A DNA stretch of 64,000 bases from Burkholderiaceae bacterium (GTDB lineage Bacteria; Pseudomonadota; Gammaproteobacteria; Burkholderiales; Burkholderiaceae_C): assembly GCA_919902775.1 (NCBI GenBank), contig CAKKRJ010000001.1:118156-182155 (forward strand), given 5' to 3'. A program made the position numbers and the translations under genes. Below are positions 49,801-56,757 of this stretch, piece after piece. Positions within the stretch are counted from its first letter, which is position 1. Each line of letters begins with the position of its first letter. Below the pieces are notes generated by a model, which saw only the letters and a program-made list of their open reading frames with translations, ran no database searches and was not told the origin of the DNA.

Positions 49801-51873
49801 GCTGGCAGACAAGGCGGCAATCTGCGAAGTGCCCAGCTTGGCCAAGTCGTCGGTGGCCATTGCATTGAGCTGGCTGCTGCCCATGGACTGGATCTGCTTG
49901 TTCGTCAGATGGCCAACCTGTCCTGTGGTCAGGGCCTGCAGGACATCGGTGGACAGTTTGGCAAATGCGGCTTCGTTGATCGACGACAGTGCGGTGGAGG
50001 TCAGTCCTGCCACCTGAGTGGAGCTGAGTGCGTTGAGTTGGGTGGCAGAAAATGCCTTGACTTGATCGCTGCCCAGGGTGGCCAGGTTGGCCGTGGTCAA
50101 CGTGCTCATTTGTCCGGTGGTCAGTCCGCCCAATTGTTTGGCGCTCAGGCTTTGCAACTGGCTGCTTGTCAGGTTGTTCAGCTGACCGGTGGTGAGTTGC
50201 CCCACTTGATCCGCGCGCAGCGTGTTGAGCTGTGCGGTGCTCATTTTGGCCAGATCACCCGTTTCCAGGGCCTGCAACTGCACACTGGTCATGCCGGTCA
50301 GTTGTGTTTTGTCCAGGGCCTTGACCTGGTCCGAGCTCAGTGCATTAACAAATGCGGTGGAAAGTTGACCTGCGGAAGCTCCGGAAATCGCGGCGATGTC
50401 CGCCGTTTCAATGGCGCTGATCTTGGCGGTGAGCGCGTTCAGCTGGTCGGCCGACAGTTGTTTGACCTGTGTGGTGGTCAGCGCTTTGATTTTGTCTGTT
50501 GACAGCGAAGCCATCTGTGCCGTGGTCATGCCCTTGACTTGTCGGGCGTCCATGGCACTGAACTGGTCGGTGGTCAGGGCATTCAGTTGAGTCGTGCTCA
50601 AACCCTTGACCTGGTCCGCCGAGAGTTGGGTGATCTGGCGGCTGCTCATGCTGGCCAGATCGGCCGTTTCAATCGCATTCAGTTGGTCCGTGCTCAGGCT
50701 GCGCAGCTGACCGGCGGTCAGCGAGGCCACTTGTCCCGAACTCAAGGCCTTGACCGAGGTGGTGGACAGGCCCGATGCCGTGCTGCCCGACAGGGCGGCG
50801 AGATCCGCTGTTTCGATGCTGGCAATCTGATCGCTGCTCAAGGCGTTGACCTGGGTGGCGCTGAGTGTTTTGGCTTGCGCGGTGGTCAGTGCGGACAATT
50901 GACTGGTGGTCACCGCAGCCATCTGCGTGGTGGTCAAACCACGCACTTGGTTGGCATCCAAGGCTTGCACCTGCTGGGTGCCCAAAGCTTGCACCTGGCT
51001 GGTGGTGAGTTGGCCAATTTGATCTTGTTTGAACTGGGAAATCTGGCCTGTACTCAGTGCGGCAATGTCGCCGCTGTCCATGGCTTTGATCTGGTTTCCG
51101 CTCAGGCCCTTGAGCTGCTGGGCGGTCAGATTTTGAACCTGTGACGAGTTGAGCGCCTGGATTTGTGAGGTACCCAGGCCGCCAAGTGTGGTGCCCTTGA
51201 TGGCGGCCAAATCGGCGGATTCAAGCGCTTGAACCTGTGCGGAGCCCAATCCGTTGAGCTGTGCGGCGAGCAAGCCCTGAAATTGTCCTGTGGTCAAGGC
51301 CTGCAGATTTTGCGTTGACAAAGCCCCCAATTGGCTGCTGGTGATGCCTTTGAGCTGCGCATTGCTCAAGCTTTGCAACTGGTTGCTGCCCAGCGCGTTG
51401 AGTTGCGTGCTGCTCAAACCGCCAATCTGCACCGCTTTCAGACCTTGCAATTGGCTGCTGCTGAGCGATGCCACCACGTCGGTGGACAAGGCATTGAGCT
51501 GGCCTGCCGACAAGGCCCCCATGTCGCGAGCATCGAGCGCCGCGGCATGGGCCGTGGTGAAGGTGGCCAGTTGAGAGGTGGTCAGGCTGGCCAGTTGACT
51601 GCCCGTCATGGCTTGCAACTTGTTTTTGTCGTAAGTCAGCAGACCATCGCTGAACTGCGATGGGTCAAAGGCGCTGATTTGTTTGGCCGTGAGTTGCACA
51701 AAATCAGCCGTTTCGATGGCGCTGATCTGCGTGCTCGACAACTGGTTGATCTGGGTGGTGGTGAGTTCCTTGATCTGGCTGGGCGAAAGCGCAGCGATAT
51801 CGGCCGTGGCAAGGCTCGGAATGCTGAGCTGACGGATCTGAGTGGCCGAATATGAGCTGATGGATGAGACCAT
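43852..51873 (-). CDS. Giant Ser/Thr/Gln-rich octapeptide-repeat protein (2673 aa)
   Basis: About 325 octads of the form L-[ST]-[ST]-x-Q-[VIL]-x-[ASG] make nearly the whole protein. I saw no Cys and a single Trp; only the first ~90 and last ~40 residues are irregular. There is no signal peptide, hydrophobic helix, RTX or known sorting signal; a start of VSSISSYSATQI could be flagellar-export-like, but this is speculation. Octads with Asp/Glu at position 5 (ETADLAAL, DTADVAAM) recur every 6, 7 or 11 octads. The S/T-x-x-Q pattern fits a helix N-cap, so a solenoid of short helices is possible. ATG 51873 has AAAGGGG 7 bases upstream. A sigma-28 promoter lies about 100 bases upstream, and a GT41 gene is divergent. 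Likely roles: filament-associated, adhesin or ruler-like protein; unknown. Confidence 0.9.
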   Translation of the reverse strand: MVSSISSYSATQIRQLSIPSLATADIAALSPSQIKELTTTQINQLSSTQISAIETADFVQLTAKQISAFDPSQFSDGLLTYDKNKLQAMTGSQLASLTTSQLATFTTAHAAALDARDMGALSAGQLNALSTDVVASLSSSQLQGLKAVQIGGLSSTQLNALGSNQLQSLSNAQLKGITSSQLGALSTQNLQALTTGQFQGLLAAQLNGLGSAQVQALESADLAAIKGTTLGGLGTSQIQALNSSQVQNLTAQQLKGLSGNQIKAMDSGDIAALSTGQISQFKQDQIGQLTTSQVQALGTQQVQALDANQVRGLTTTQMAAVTTSQLSALTTAQAKTLSATQVNALSSDQIASIETADLAALSGSTASGLSTTSVKALSSGQVASLTAGQLRSLSTDQLNAIETADLASMSSRQITQLSADQVKGLSTTQLNALTTDQFSAMDARQVKGMTTAQMASLSTDKIKALTTTQVKQLSADQLNALTAKISAIETADIAAISGASAGQLSTAFVNALSSDQVKALDKTQLTGMTSVQLQALETGDLAKMSTAQLNTLRADQVGQLTTGQLNNLTSSQLQSLSAKQLGGLTTGQMSTLTTANLATLGSDQVKAFSATQLNALSSTQVAGLTSTALSSINEAAFAKLSTDVLQALTTGQVGHLTNKQIQSMGSSQLNAMATDDLAKLGTSQIAALSASQIKSLSTSQLNSLTTTQFSSLSAIQIGGLSTAQMGALSTDHVKALTTGQAANLTATQLNGLTTTQIGSMDTSDVASLNASALGKLSTANVGALSSDQVKALDGRQLQSMNSAQLQALGDDVTKLNTAQLSGLKASQISGLTTAQLDGLDTDQLRSLTGSQVAAMTTAQFAALSSADLNSLTSSQFGSVTATQLNAMSSIATLTTEDLVAINDTAVAGLSTTAIQALTTTQAEQLTANQIKALTTDQLNAMEQADVEKLTTSQVAALKADQVGGLSTTQLGRLSTTQVSALSGAHISRLSTDSVKSLSSAQVAAINVTALRSLTADQINALDTADLAAMGTAQVAALRADQIQGMTTGQLNVLTTTQVTALSDAQVGSMTTAQVASLKTDAIATLNSEQVTGLKLQQLDALSTTQISKISSGAIAGLSGGQIGSLSTDQLAALTTGQAQSLTNTQIRALTTGQLAGLTTASMAALTTAQIGAFNATQLNALSSTQMASLETTEIAALDARVVSALSNGNVTALTSSQVNALGSAQLQALTSGQLNALDTADVAAMGTSQIQSLTTTQLASVSTDRITALTSSQIQSLTSAQVSGLTTTQVAGLTTSQVESLTTAQIRALSSSQIAALSSSQLAAIQTSDLANLTSAQITGLSTSAIQSLTTAQVAALSTAQVSALGTTQLNALSTTQVQAIETADVAALTGAQVSGLATSSVAALTSSQVNALGSAQLQALTSGQLNALDTADVAAMGTSQIQALTTSQLASVSTDRITALTSSQVQSLTSAQVSSLTTTQVASLTTSQVESLTTAQIRALGSSQIASMSSSQIAAIQTADLASLTTGQIAGLTSNVIQSLTTTQVAALSTTQVSALGTAQLNALSSTQVQAIETADVAALTSAQVTGLATSNVAALTSGQVKTLDSVQLQALTSGQLNALDTADVAAMGTSQIQALTTAQLSQVQTDSIAALTTTQVASLSTSQVAALTTSQVAALDTAQVKALGTAQVQSLSSAQLNALSAEKVQALDTADIAALTTGQLSKLSTSNVAALTSAQVKVLGSDQLQSLSSAQINALDADDVTAMGTNQIAALSTAQISKLSNANIEALSTTQVAALSSDQVGALTASQLPVISDAQFTAMGSSQLAGLTSGQFAALSESQVQSMSTAEVAALSTTQVSSMGSGAVSLMTTAQIKALSSDQVTSLTTTQLNAMSEEQIQALDTADVAALTTGQLAGLSNATMTELSSAQVKALTTSQLPTLGTGQINALDADDIGAMTTGQIASLTTQQVNKLNNAALEVLSTTQVAALTTSQVAALGTAQISVLTPSQVGALGTSQLQSLQSSQFAAMNEDQITSIGTDISALTTAQIDSLPTTPLQLLSTGQIQALTSTQVRALGTTQLNALTQDQLNAIETADLASMTTGQIIGLSSTQLQALSSGQIRSLTNHQLEALTTAQLNNLEPEDFALLTTEQISKLTTTQVSKLSDTMLQSLTTTQMSTLDGGQVAALTTAQIGVLNVDQVAAMTSTQVKAMGTAQLNALNADQVASLGTEDVAAISVTNLSALTTTVIQAMTSSQVVSMTNSQLKALSADQLNALDAGDVGSWSSAQINQLTATQISTLSTTFLDALTTDQFGALTATQFTALNSAQVSGLADTKVAAMTSTQIRVLASDELNAMSSVQIAAIETADLVALSVTQVSGLDTSFVQALTSDQVTSLTANQLKALSGDQLNAVDTADLAAIATDKIVSLTATQIGELSTTQLNALSTDQIQALTASQVKGLTTVQMDSISTASVKALTTAQMDALLATQLNALDSSQISAMETADLAAIDVYQVASLSTGFVDALSTTQVAALTSAQVGKLTSDQFAKLDTADIKALTTEQMATVTATQVNALSATQIQALETADLQNLRASQISTLTTDAVAALSTAQTQALTTDQIARITATQLDGLVGSKTTAQIAALFTSDQVGTVVAPAVLTATQLSQLDTTQIQALRS
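47089..48240 (-). repeat. 576-bp tandem repeat (24 octads) within the giant gene
   Basis: Two full copies, 47665-48240 and 47089-47664, each of exactly 576 bases. The anchor GGTGCCCATGGCGGCCAC begins at 46981, 47557 and 48133, 576 bases apart. A third copy begins at 47088 and stays similar for about 7 octads, then drifts. Each copy holds 24 octads with Asp-marked octads at spacing 11, 7 and 6. The near-identity of DNA points to recent duplication or gene conversion. Confidence 0.9.
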
Positions 51874-51970
51874 GGGAACCCCTTTAAATTGTTGGCTTGC
51901 ACTGTCACAAAGTGACTGTCTTTACAAAAACCTGGCGAAAACGACTCGCCTAACTTTGTGCTTATCTGTC

Positions 51971-51997
51971 GTATCGGCAGCAGCTGAGCAAACTTGA
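51971..51997 (-). promoter_or_regulatory. Sigma-28 (FliA) promoter of the giant gene
   Basis: On the minus strand: TCAAGTTT-N11-GCCGATAC. This matches 14 of 16 positions of the FliA consensus TAAAGTTT-N11-GCCGATAA with exact spacing. It lies about 100 bases upstream of the giant gene's ATG. FliA promoters drive late flagellar genes such as flagellin, FliD and motor genes. Confidence 0.88.
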
Positions 51998-52037
51998 GGG
52001 GGAAAGGAGCATTTGATCTCCATGACCCCCTGGGTAT

Positions 52038-52085
52038 CGGCAAAACTGCGGCAAACTGAACCCGGTTGCGGCAGTTTGTTGCCGC
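52038..52085 (+). promoter_or_regulatory. Possible enhancer: repeated CGGCAAACTG motif
   Basis: CGGCAAAACTG (52038-52048) and CGGCAAACTG (52049-52058) lie in tandem, and an inverted copy with a 2-base insert (CAGTTTGTTGCCG) is at 52072-52084. The cluster is 70-115 bases upstream of the sigma-54 promoter at 52154, where an enhancer-binding protein would sit. It can also form a hairpin. Confidence 0.45.
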
Positions 52086-52153
52086 TGGAGGGGTTCAAAT
52101 CGTCGAAAAAATGACGCTTTTCCTCAAACTGAATACGCAAAGTTTCAATAAGC

Positions 52154-52169
52154 TGGCACTCAACTTGCA
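52154..52169 (+). promoter_or_regulatory. Sigma-54 promoter of the GT41 gene
   Basis: TGGCACT-CAAC-TTGCA has the GG and GC of the -24/-12 elements at the right spacing, with T in place of the usual G at one position. It is about 50 bases upstream of the GT41 ATG. Confidence 0.83.
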
Positions 52170-52219
52170 TGATTTGTGCCATGTTTGAACGGCCCTGATC
52201 AGCCATTGAAGGAGACCCC

Positions 52220-54007
52220 ATGAATGCGCCGCTGCCCCACCACTTGATCCCAAGTGACGTCACCCCCATGGAAACTGAACCGGACATCGTGGCCTTGGTC
52301 AGCAGTGGTGGCATGGCACTTTCCGTCATGGTGAGCCATGCCGAGCAGCTGCAACGCGACGGGCATGCCCAGGCCGCCTCCAATCTGTATGCCTTGTGGC
52401 TGGCCCACCATGACGATCCCCGCAAACATTTGGTGTGGTTCAACCATGGCTCTTTGTTGCAGCAACTGGGACACCTGGACCAGGCGCAAAACGCCTACGA
52501 ACAGGCGCTGGCGCTGGCGCCAGATTTTGCGCAAGCCCACATCAACCTGGGCTTGGTGCTGGAAAAGCGGGGCCAAAGTGCCCAGGCCATCGCCGCCTGG
52601 GCGGGCCTGACGGGGCAACGCTATGCCAAGGACCCGGTGGACCCGGACATGTTGACCGCGGCGCTGAACCACATCGGGCGCGTGCATGAGAACAACCGGC
52701 ATTACCGCCAGGCTCTGGAAGCGCTGGAGCACAGCCTGTTGATCAACCCCAAGCAAGCGGGCGTGATCCAGCACTGGGTGCACATCCGCCAAAAATCCTG
52801 TGAATGGCCGGTGTACAAGCCGTTGCCGGGCATCAGCAAAAACGAGATGCTCATGGCCACATCGCCCCTGGCCATGTTGGCATTGACCGATGACCCGCTG
52901 CTGCAGTTGCTCAGCGCCCACGCCTTTGTGGCCCGCACCTATGGCTTGAAAGAAGAGCGCTTGTGCAAGGTCAAGCAATACCACCACCCCAAAAAACGCA
53001 TCGGCTTTGCATCGGGCGATCTGCGAGAGCATGCGGTGGGGTTTTTGCTGCCCACCATGTTGCAAGGCATCGACCGCGACCGTTATGAGGTGTTTGCCTA
53101 TGACTTCACGGCGGACGATGGCAGCGAACACCGTAAACGCCTGCTGGGCATGTTTGACCATGTCCGCCCCATTCAGAGCTTGACCGACAGGCAAGCGGCC
53201 GAGCGCATTTTGGAAGACGAAATTGATGTGATGGTCGATCTGCACGGCCTGAGCTCAGGGGCGCGGCCAGGCATTTTTGCCTTGCACCCAGCGCCCAAGC
53301 AGGGCACTTATCTGGGATTCATCGGCACGACAGGCATGCCCTGGTTTGATTTTGTGATCACGGATCGCCACGCGCTGCCGCCTGAACACACCGAATACTT
53401 CATGGAAAAGCCGCTGTATGTGGAAGGCAGTTTCATTCCCTTGACACCACCCGACGAGAATTTGCCCATGGTCACACGGTCCGATGTCGGCTTGTCCGAA
53501 CAGGCGTTTGTGATGGGCGCGTTTGGCAATGTTTACAAAATCACACCGGAAATGTTTGCCGTGTGGATGCAACTGCTCAGAGAAATGCCAAACGCTGTGC
53601 TTTGGCTGATTGATGACAATCCGACAACAACAGAAAACCTGAAAAATCAGGCCCGCAAGGCCAATGCTGATTTGTCGAGAATCCATTTTTCAGCAAGAAC
53701 AGTGCACAAGGAGTTTTGTGCGCGGTTGAAACTGTGTGATGTTTATCTGGATACTTATCCCTATAACTGCGGCTCGACGAGCAACGATGTCATTCGAAAC
53801 GGTGTTCCATTGATCACCAAGTATGGTCCCACCATGGTTTCGCGCATGGGCTTGAGTATCGGTGCCGCAAGTGGGCACTTGAATCATGCTGTTTGCACGG
53901 ATGCAGATTACATCCAGTGTGTCGTGGAAATTCAAAATTCTGAAAAGACAGAATTCAAACCAGGGGTGGCACTGTCGATTTGTTTCGATGGTTTGTATGC
54001 CAATTAA
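52220..54007 (+). CDS. GT41 (OGT/SPINDLY-type) protein glycosyltransferase with TPRs
   Basis: A 595-residue protein. The N-terminal 170 residues hold about three TPR units (LGHLDQAQNAYEQALALAP, LGLVLEKRGQSAQAI). The GT-B catalytic part has IGFASGDLREHAVGFLL, where His corresponds to human OGT His498, and FGNVYKITPEMFAVW, whose Lys corresponds to Lys842. DVYLDTYPYNCGSTSNDVIRNGVP is the nucleotide-sugar region. GT41 enzymes modify Ser/Thr. The C-terminus ends about 30 residues after SRMGLSIG, roughly 40-50 shorter than usual. GGAG lies upstream of ATG 52220. The stop overlaps the stop of the convergent SDR gene. Flagellin or the giant protein are the obvious candidate substrates. Confidence 0.88.
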   Translation: MNAPLPHHLIPSDVTPMETEPDIVALVSSGGMALSVMVSHAEQLQRDGHAQAASNLYALWLAHHDDPRKHLVWFNHGSLLQQLGHLDQAQNAYEQALALAPDFAQAHINLGLVLEKRGQSAQAIAAWAGLTGQRYAKDPVDPDMLTAALNHIGRVHENNRHYRQALEALEHSLLINPKQAGVIQHWVHIRQKSCEWPVYKPLPGISKNEMLMATSPLAMLALTDDPLLQLLSAHAFVARTYGLKEERLCKVKQYHHPKKRIGFASGDLREHAVGFLLPTMLQGIDRDRYEVFAYDFTADDGSEHRKRLLGMFDHVRPIQSLTDRQAAERILEDEIDVMVDLHGLSSGARPGIFALHPAPKQGTYLGFIGTTGMPWFDFVITDRHALPPEHTEYFMEKPLYVEGSFIPLTPPDENLPMVTRSDVGLSEQAFVMGAFGNVYKITPEMFAVWMQLLREMPNAVLWLIDDNPTTTENLKNQARKANADLSRIHFSARTVHKEFCARLKLCDVYLDTYPYNCGSTSNDVIRNGVPLITKYGPTMVSRMGLSIGAASGHLNHAVCTDADYIQCVVEIQNSEKTEFKPGVALSICFDGLYAN

Positions 54008-54945
54008 GCGGCAGCAGATTCCCCATCCAAGATGGCTGCGGTCTCCGTCAAAATGACCTCCAGTGAGGACCACTGGGGTTGGTAGCCAAATTCGGCTGCT
54101 TTTCGGTTCAGGGAGTAATAGAACGGCTTGGCGCCCGTTGCATTGACCGAAGCAGTCGTGCCTGCAACGACCTCGTAGTGCAGCCCAAAATGTTCGGCCA
54201 TGGTCTGTAACAACAATGGCTTGTCGATCGGTTCCCGCGAATAACAGTCGATGGCGCAATTGGCCCGAGGGGCAGCCAGGAGACATTCGACCAGTTGGTG
54301 AAAATCCTGTGGGTGCATGAAGTCCCGCACCATGTAGTCGGTGGATGTTTGCAGGCTGCGCTTGTCCCGTATGGCTCGAACGATGTCGGTGATGAAAAAT
54401 CGGGCGTTGATGTCGTGTGTCCGGCTGAAAATATTGAAAACACGCAAGTCGACGATGGCCAAATCTGGCCGGCCTCGGTGCCCCACCTCTGCGTACAGTT
54501 TGGCCATCGCATAGCGATCCTGAGGCCGAATGGCGTTGATGGCGATCGTGGCTTGCGTGTCCGCCGTTGCGGGCTCGGTAAAAGAATTGCCGTAAACAGC
54601 GCCGCTTGAAAGGAACAGGTAGCGGCGATGGGGGTGCTGTTCCAACCCTGCCATCACCAGACCATCAAAATGCGCCGTGATGGGCAAAATGGCCGAGCCC
54701 ATTTCTGCTGTGCGCATGGGGTCACCGACCCCGACGAAGTTGATCACCACGTCATGGGGCATCAAGCCATAGGTGTCATGGTGGTGAACAGAACAGGCGT
54801 GTTGCAGGCCATGTTCAACAACCCAAGCGCTCGTGCGATCGGTGCTGCGGACATAGAGTAAGAGATCGCGACGGCCGGCCTTGGCAAATGAAAAAATCAG
54901 ATCTTTGGCGATCTGGCTGCTCGCACCGAGGATCGCGATGCTCAT
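54004..54945 (-). CDS. SDR-family NAD(P)-dependent reductase/epimerase
   Basis: A 313-residue extended short-chain dehydrogenase. The Rossmann glycine motif is AILGASSQIAKDLI, and the Ser-Tyr-Lys triad is in FLSSGAVYG and YAMAKLYAE. Its position after the TPP enzyme suggests it reduces the acetyl group added to CDP-4-keto-3,6-dideoxyglucose, as YerF does in yersiniose synthesis. That role is inferred from context. Its ATG overlaps the TPP gene's stop (ATGA). It converges with the GT41 gene, sharing TTAA for both stops. Confidence 0.8.
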   Translation of the reverse strand: MSIAILGASSQIAKDLIFSFAKAGRRDLLLYVRSTDRTSAWVVEHGLQHACSVHHHDTYGLMPHDVVINFVGVGDPMRTAEMGSAILPITAHFDGLVMAGLEQHPHRRYLFLSSGAVYGNSFTEPATADTQATIAINAIRPQDRYAMAKLYAEVGHRGRPDLAIVDLRVFNIFSRTHDINARFFITDIVRAIRDKRSLQTSTDYMVRDFMHPQDFHQLVECLLAAPRANCAIDCYSREPIDKPLLLQTMAEHFGLHYEVVAGTTASVNATGAKPFYYSLNRKAAEFGYQPQWSSLEVILTETAAILDGESAAA

Positions 54946-56744
54946 ATTTCGTCGACAAGAAGATTGCTGCGGTACTCCTCGCGGTCCAGAAATGGCGCCA
55001 TGTCTTCCAGTGGTCTGGAGCTCATGGAGCCGTCAGGATTGACGCGCGATGAGACGCTTGGAATGATGGCTTGTTCCGGTGGCGTCATGATTTCAAGGAC
55101 ATAGGGCCCATCGTGGTCAAAGGCTTTTTGTATGGCCGCATCCAATTCAGAGAGTGCGCTGACACGCGCAGCGGGCAAGCCGTAGGCGGCACAAATTTTG
55201 AGTGTGTCTGGAATGGACACCCCAGACCGAGCCCCTTCGCCAATATAGCGTTCTTGAAAGTAATTCTTTTGTGAGGCACGGATCGACAAATACCCATCGT
55301 TGTTCCAGATGAACAATTTGATGGGAAGCTTGTAATGCAAGATGGTTTGCAATTCCTGGATGTTTTGTTGCAGGGAGCCATCACCGGTGATCGCCATCAC
55401 GCGCTTGTCGCCGAGTGCTGCTGAAACACCCATGGCCGCAGGGACGGTGTACCCCATGGTGGCCATGGCGCTGGAAGGGATGTAGCGCTGGTTGTTGTGG
55501 CGCAGAATCAAGCCCTGAGAGACTGCATAAATCGCAGAGCCTGCATCGCCAATGAATACATCACCTTCACCCGTCAAGGCAGACAGACGGTCCATGAAGG
55601 AATAAACGTTGATGGCGCCAACGGTGTTGGCATATTCCGGCAAGCAGACAGGGTATTTTTTCTTCCATCCCACACACCGTTGCAACCATGGGGCGCTGAC
55701 ACTCTTGAAATTGGCTTCATGCAGCCGCGTCAAAAGGCCGTCCAATGCCTGTTTGGCATCGGATTCGATCATGCGATCGATCTGGATGGTGCGCTTGCGA
55801 TGCGAGGTCAGGTCGATGTCAATGACCACTTTCTTCGCAGCCCGCGCGAATTGCTCGTATTCATAGCCAATCACCGAAATGTGCAGACTGGTCCCGACCG
55901 CAATGACCAGGTCGGCGTTTTGCATGGTGAAGTTGGCGGGACGGTCGCCCTTGACCCCCGTCTTGCCAATGTAAATGTCCAGATCGTGTCGCAGGTTGTC
56001 AATGCCCAGATAGGGCGTCACGACAGGAACGTTGAATTCGGTGGCAAGCGCTTGCAGCACGGCTTGGGCACCTGCCAAACGAACGCCGCGACCGGCAATG
56101 ATGACGGGCCGCTCGGCCTGCATGAACAAATCCCTCAACTCGTCCAGGACGGCATCACTGCCGGTGGGCACGGGCTCCATCGCGGTATACGAAGGCAAAG
56201 TGTCTGGGTCGATCAGCGCCGATTGCACATCCATCGGGATATCGATCCAGACGGGGCCTGGCCGACCACTTTTGGCGATGCTCACCGCCTTTTCAAGTTC
56301 ATAGCGAACCATCTCGGGCTGCGTCAAATGAACGGCGTATTTGCACAAGCTGGAGACGACAGGGATGATGTCCAATTCCTGAACGCCAAACTGGCGCAAC
56401 CCAGGGACGCCTTCGGTGTGCGAACAAGTGGAGCGCTTGACCTGACCGGAAATGAACAGACAAGGCACTGTGTCTTGCCACGCGCCACCCAGACCGGTCA
56501 GCGCGTTCAGCGCGGCTGGCCCGGTCGAAAAATAACCCACGCCGAAGTTCTCGTTCGTTCTTGCGTAAGCCTCGAGCGCCATGGAGGCGGACTGTTCATG
56601 GTGCACGCAAATGGCGCGCAACTTGGGGTTGCAGGCCACGCCATCTGTCAGATGCATGCTGCCCGCGCCGGACAACATGAAGATGTCTTTCAGGCCCAAG
56701 CGGTCGCTGATGAATTGGGCGATGTAGTCGGATACGCGGATCAT
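54942..56744 (-). CDS. TPP-dependent enzyme (acetolactate synthase/YerE-like)
   Basis: A 600-residue thiamine-diphosphate enzyme. The N-terminal domain has FMLSGAGSMHLTDG and HHEQSASMALEAYAR with the catalytic Glu, and the TPP site is GDGSLQQNIQELQ...WNNDG. In a CDP-3,6-dideoxyhexose cluster this family includes YerE, which transfers a two-carbon unit from pyruvate onto the 4-keto sugar. Acetolactate synthase is the alternative, but no small subunit follows. ATG 56744 with GGGAG upstream is preferred to ATG 56756. Confidence 0.82.
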   Translation of the reverse strand: MIRVSDYIAQFISDRLGLKDIFMLSGAGSMHLTDGVACNPKLRAICVHHEQSASMALEAYARTNENFGVGYFSTGPAALNALTGLGGAWQDTVPCLFISGQVKRSTCSHTEGVPGLRQFGVQELDIIPVVSSLCKYAVHLTQPEMVRYELEKAVSIAKSGRPGPVWIDIPMDVQSALIDPDTLPSYTAMEPVPTGSDAVLDELRDLFMQAERPVIIAGRGVRLAGAQAVLQALATEFNVPVVTPYLGIDNLRHDLDIYIGKTGVKGDRPANFTMQNADLVIAVGTSLHISVIGYEYEQFARAAKKVVIDIDLTSHRKRTIQIDRMIESDAKQALDGLLTRLHEANFKSVSAPWLQRCVGWKKKYPVCLPEYANTVGAINVYSFMDRLSALTGEGDVFIGDAGSAIYAVSQGLILRHNNQRYIPSSAMATMGYTVPAAMGVSAALGDKRVMAITGDGSLQQNIQELQTILHYKLPIKLFIWNNDGYLSIRASQKNYFQERYIGEGARSGVSIPDTLKICAAYGLPAARVSALSELDAAIQKAFDHDGPYVLEIMTPPEQAIIPSVSSRVNPDGSMSSRPLEDMAPFLDREEYRSNLLVDEI

Positions 56745-56757
56745 ATGAGCTCCCATT

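Larger units (their letters stand above)
51874..52219. other. 346-base divergent regulatory region between the giant and GT41 genes
   Basis: No gene is seen. It holds a sigma-28 promoter for the giant gene (51971-51997, minus strand), a small palindrome GTCAC-AAA-GTGAC (51904-51916) in the giant leader, a three-copy CGGCAAACTG-like cluster (52038-52085) and a sigma-54 promoter for the GT41 gene (52154-52169). Confidence 0.8.

Noticed and set aside
44386..51855. Many plus-strand open frames opposite the giant gene (up to 527 codons)
   Set aside because: They mirror the octad repeats in other frames and have Gly/His/Leu or Val/Ser/Trp repeats without start signals.
43852..51873. CRISPR-like 24-base periodicity
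   Set aside because: The period is a coding octad repeat in one open frame of 2673 codons; there are no constant repeats with variable spacers and no cas genes.
43852..51873. Giant protein as RTX toxin or autotransporter
   Set aside because: No GGxGxD nonapeptides, no signal peptide and no C-terminal beta-barrel were seen.
54942..56744. Plain acetolactate synthase for branched amino acids
   Set aside because: No ilvN or ilvC neighbour; the gene lies inside a CDP-sugar operon with overlapping frames, so a sugar-modifying role is favoured though not proven.
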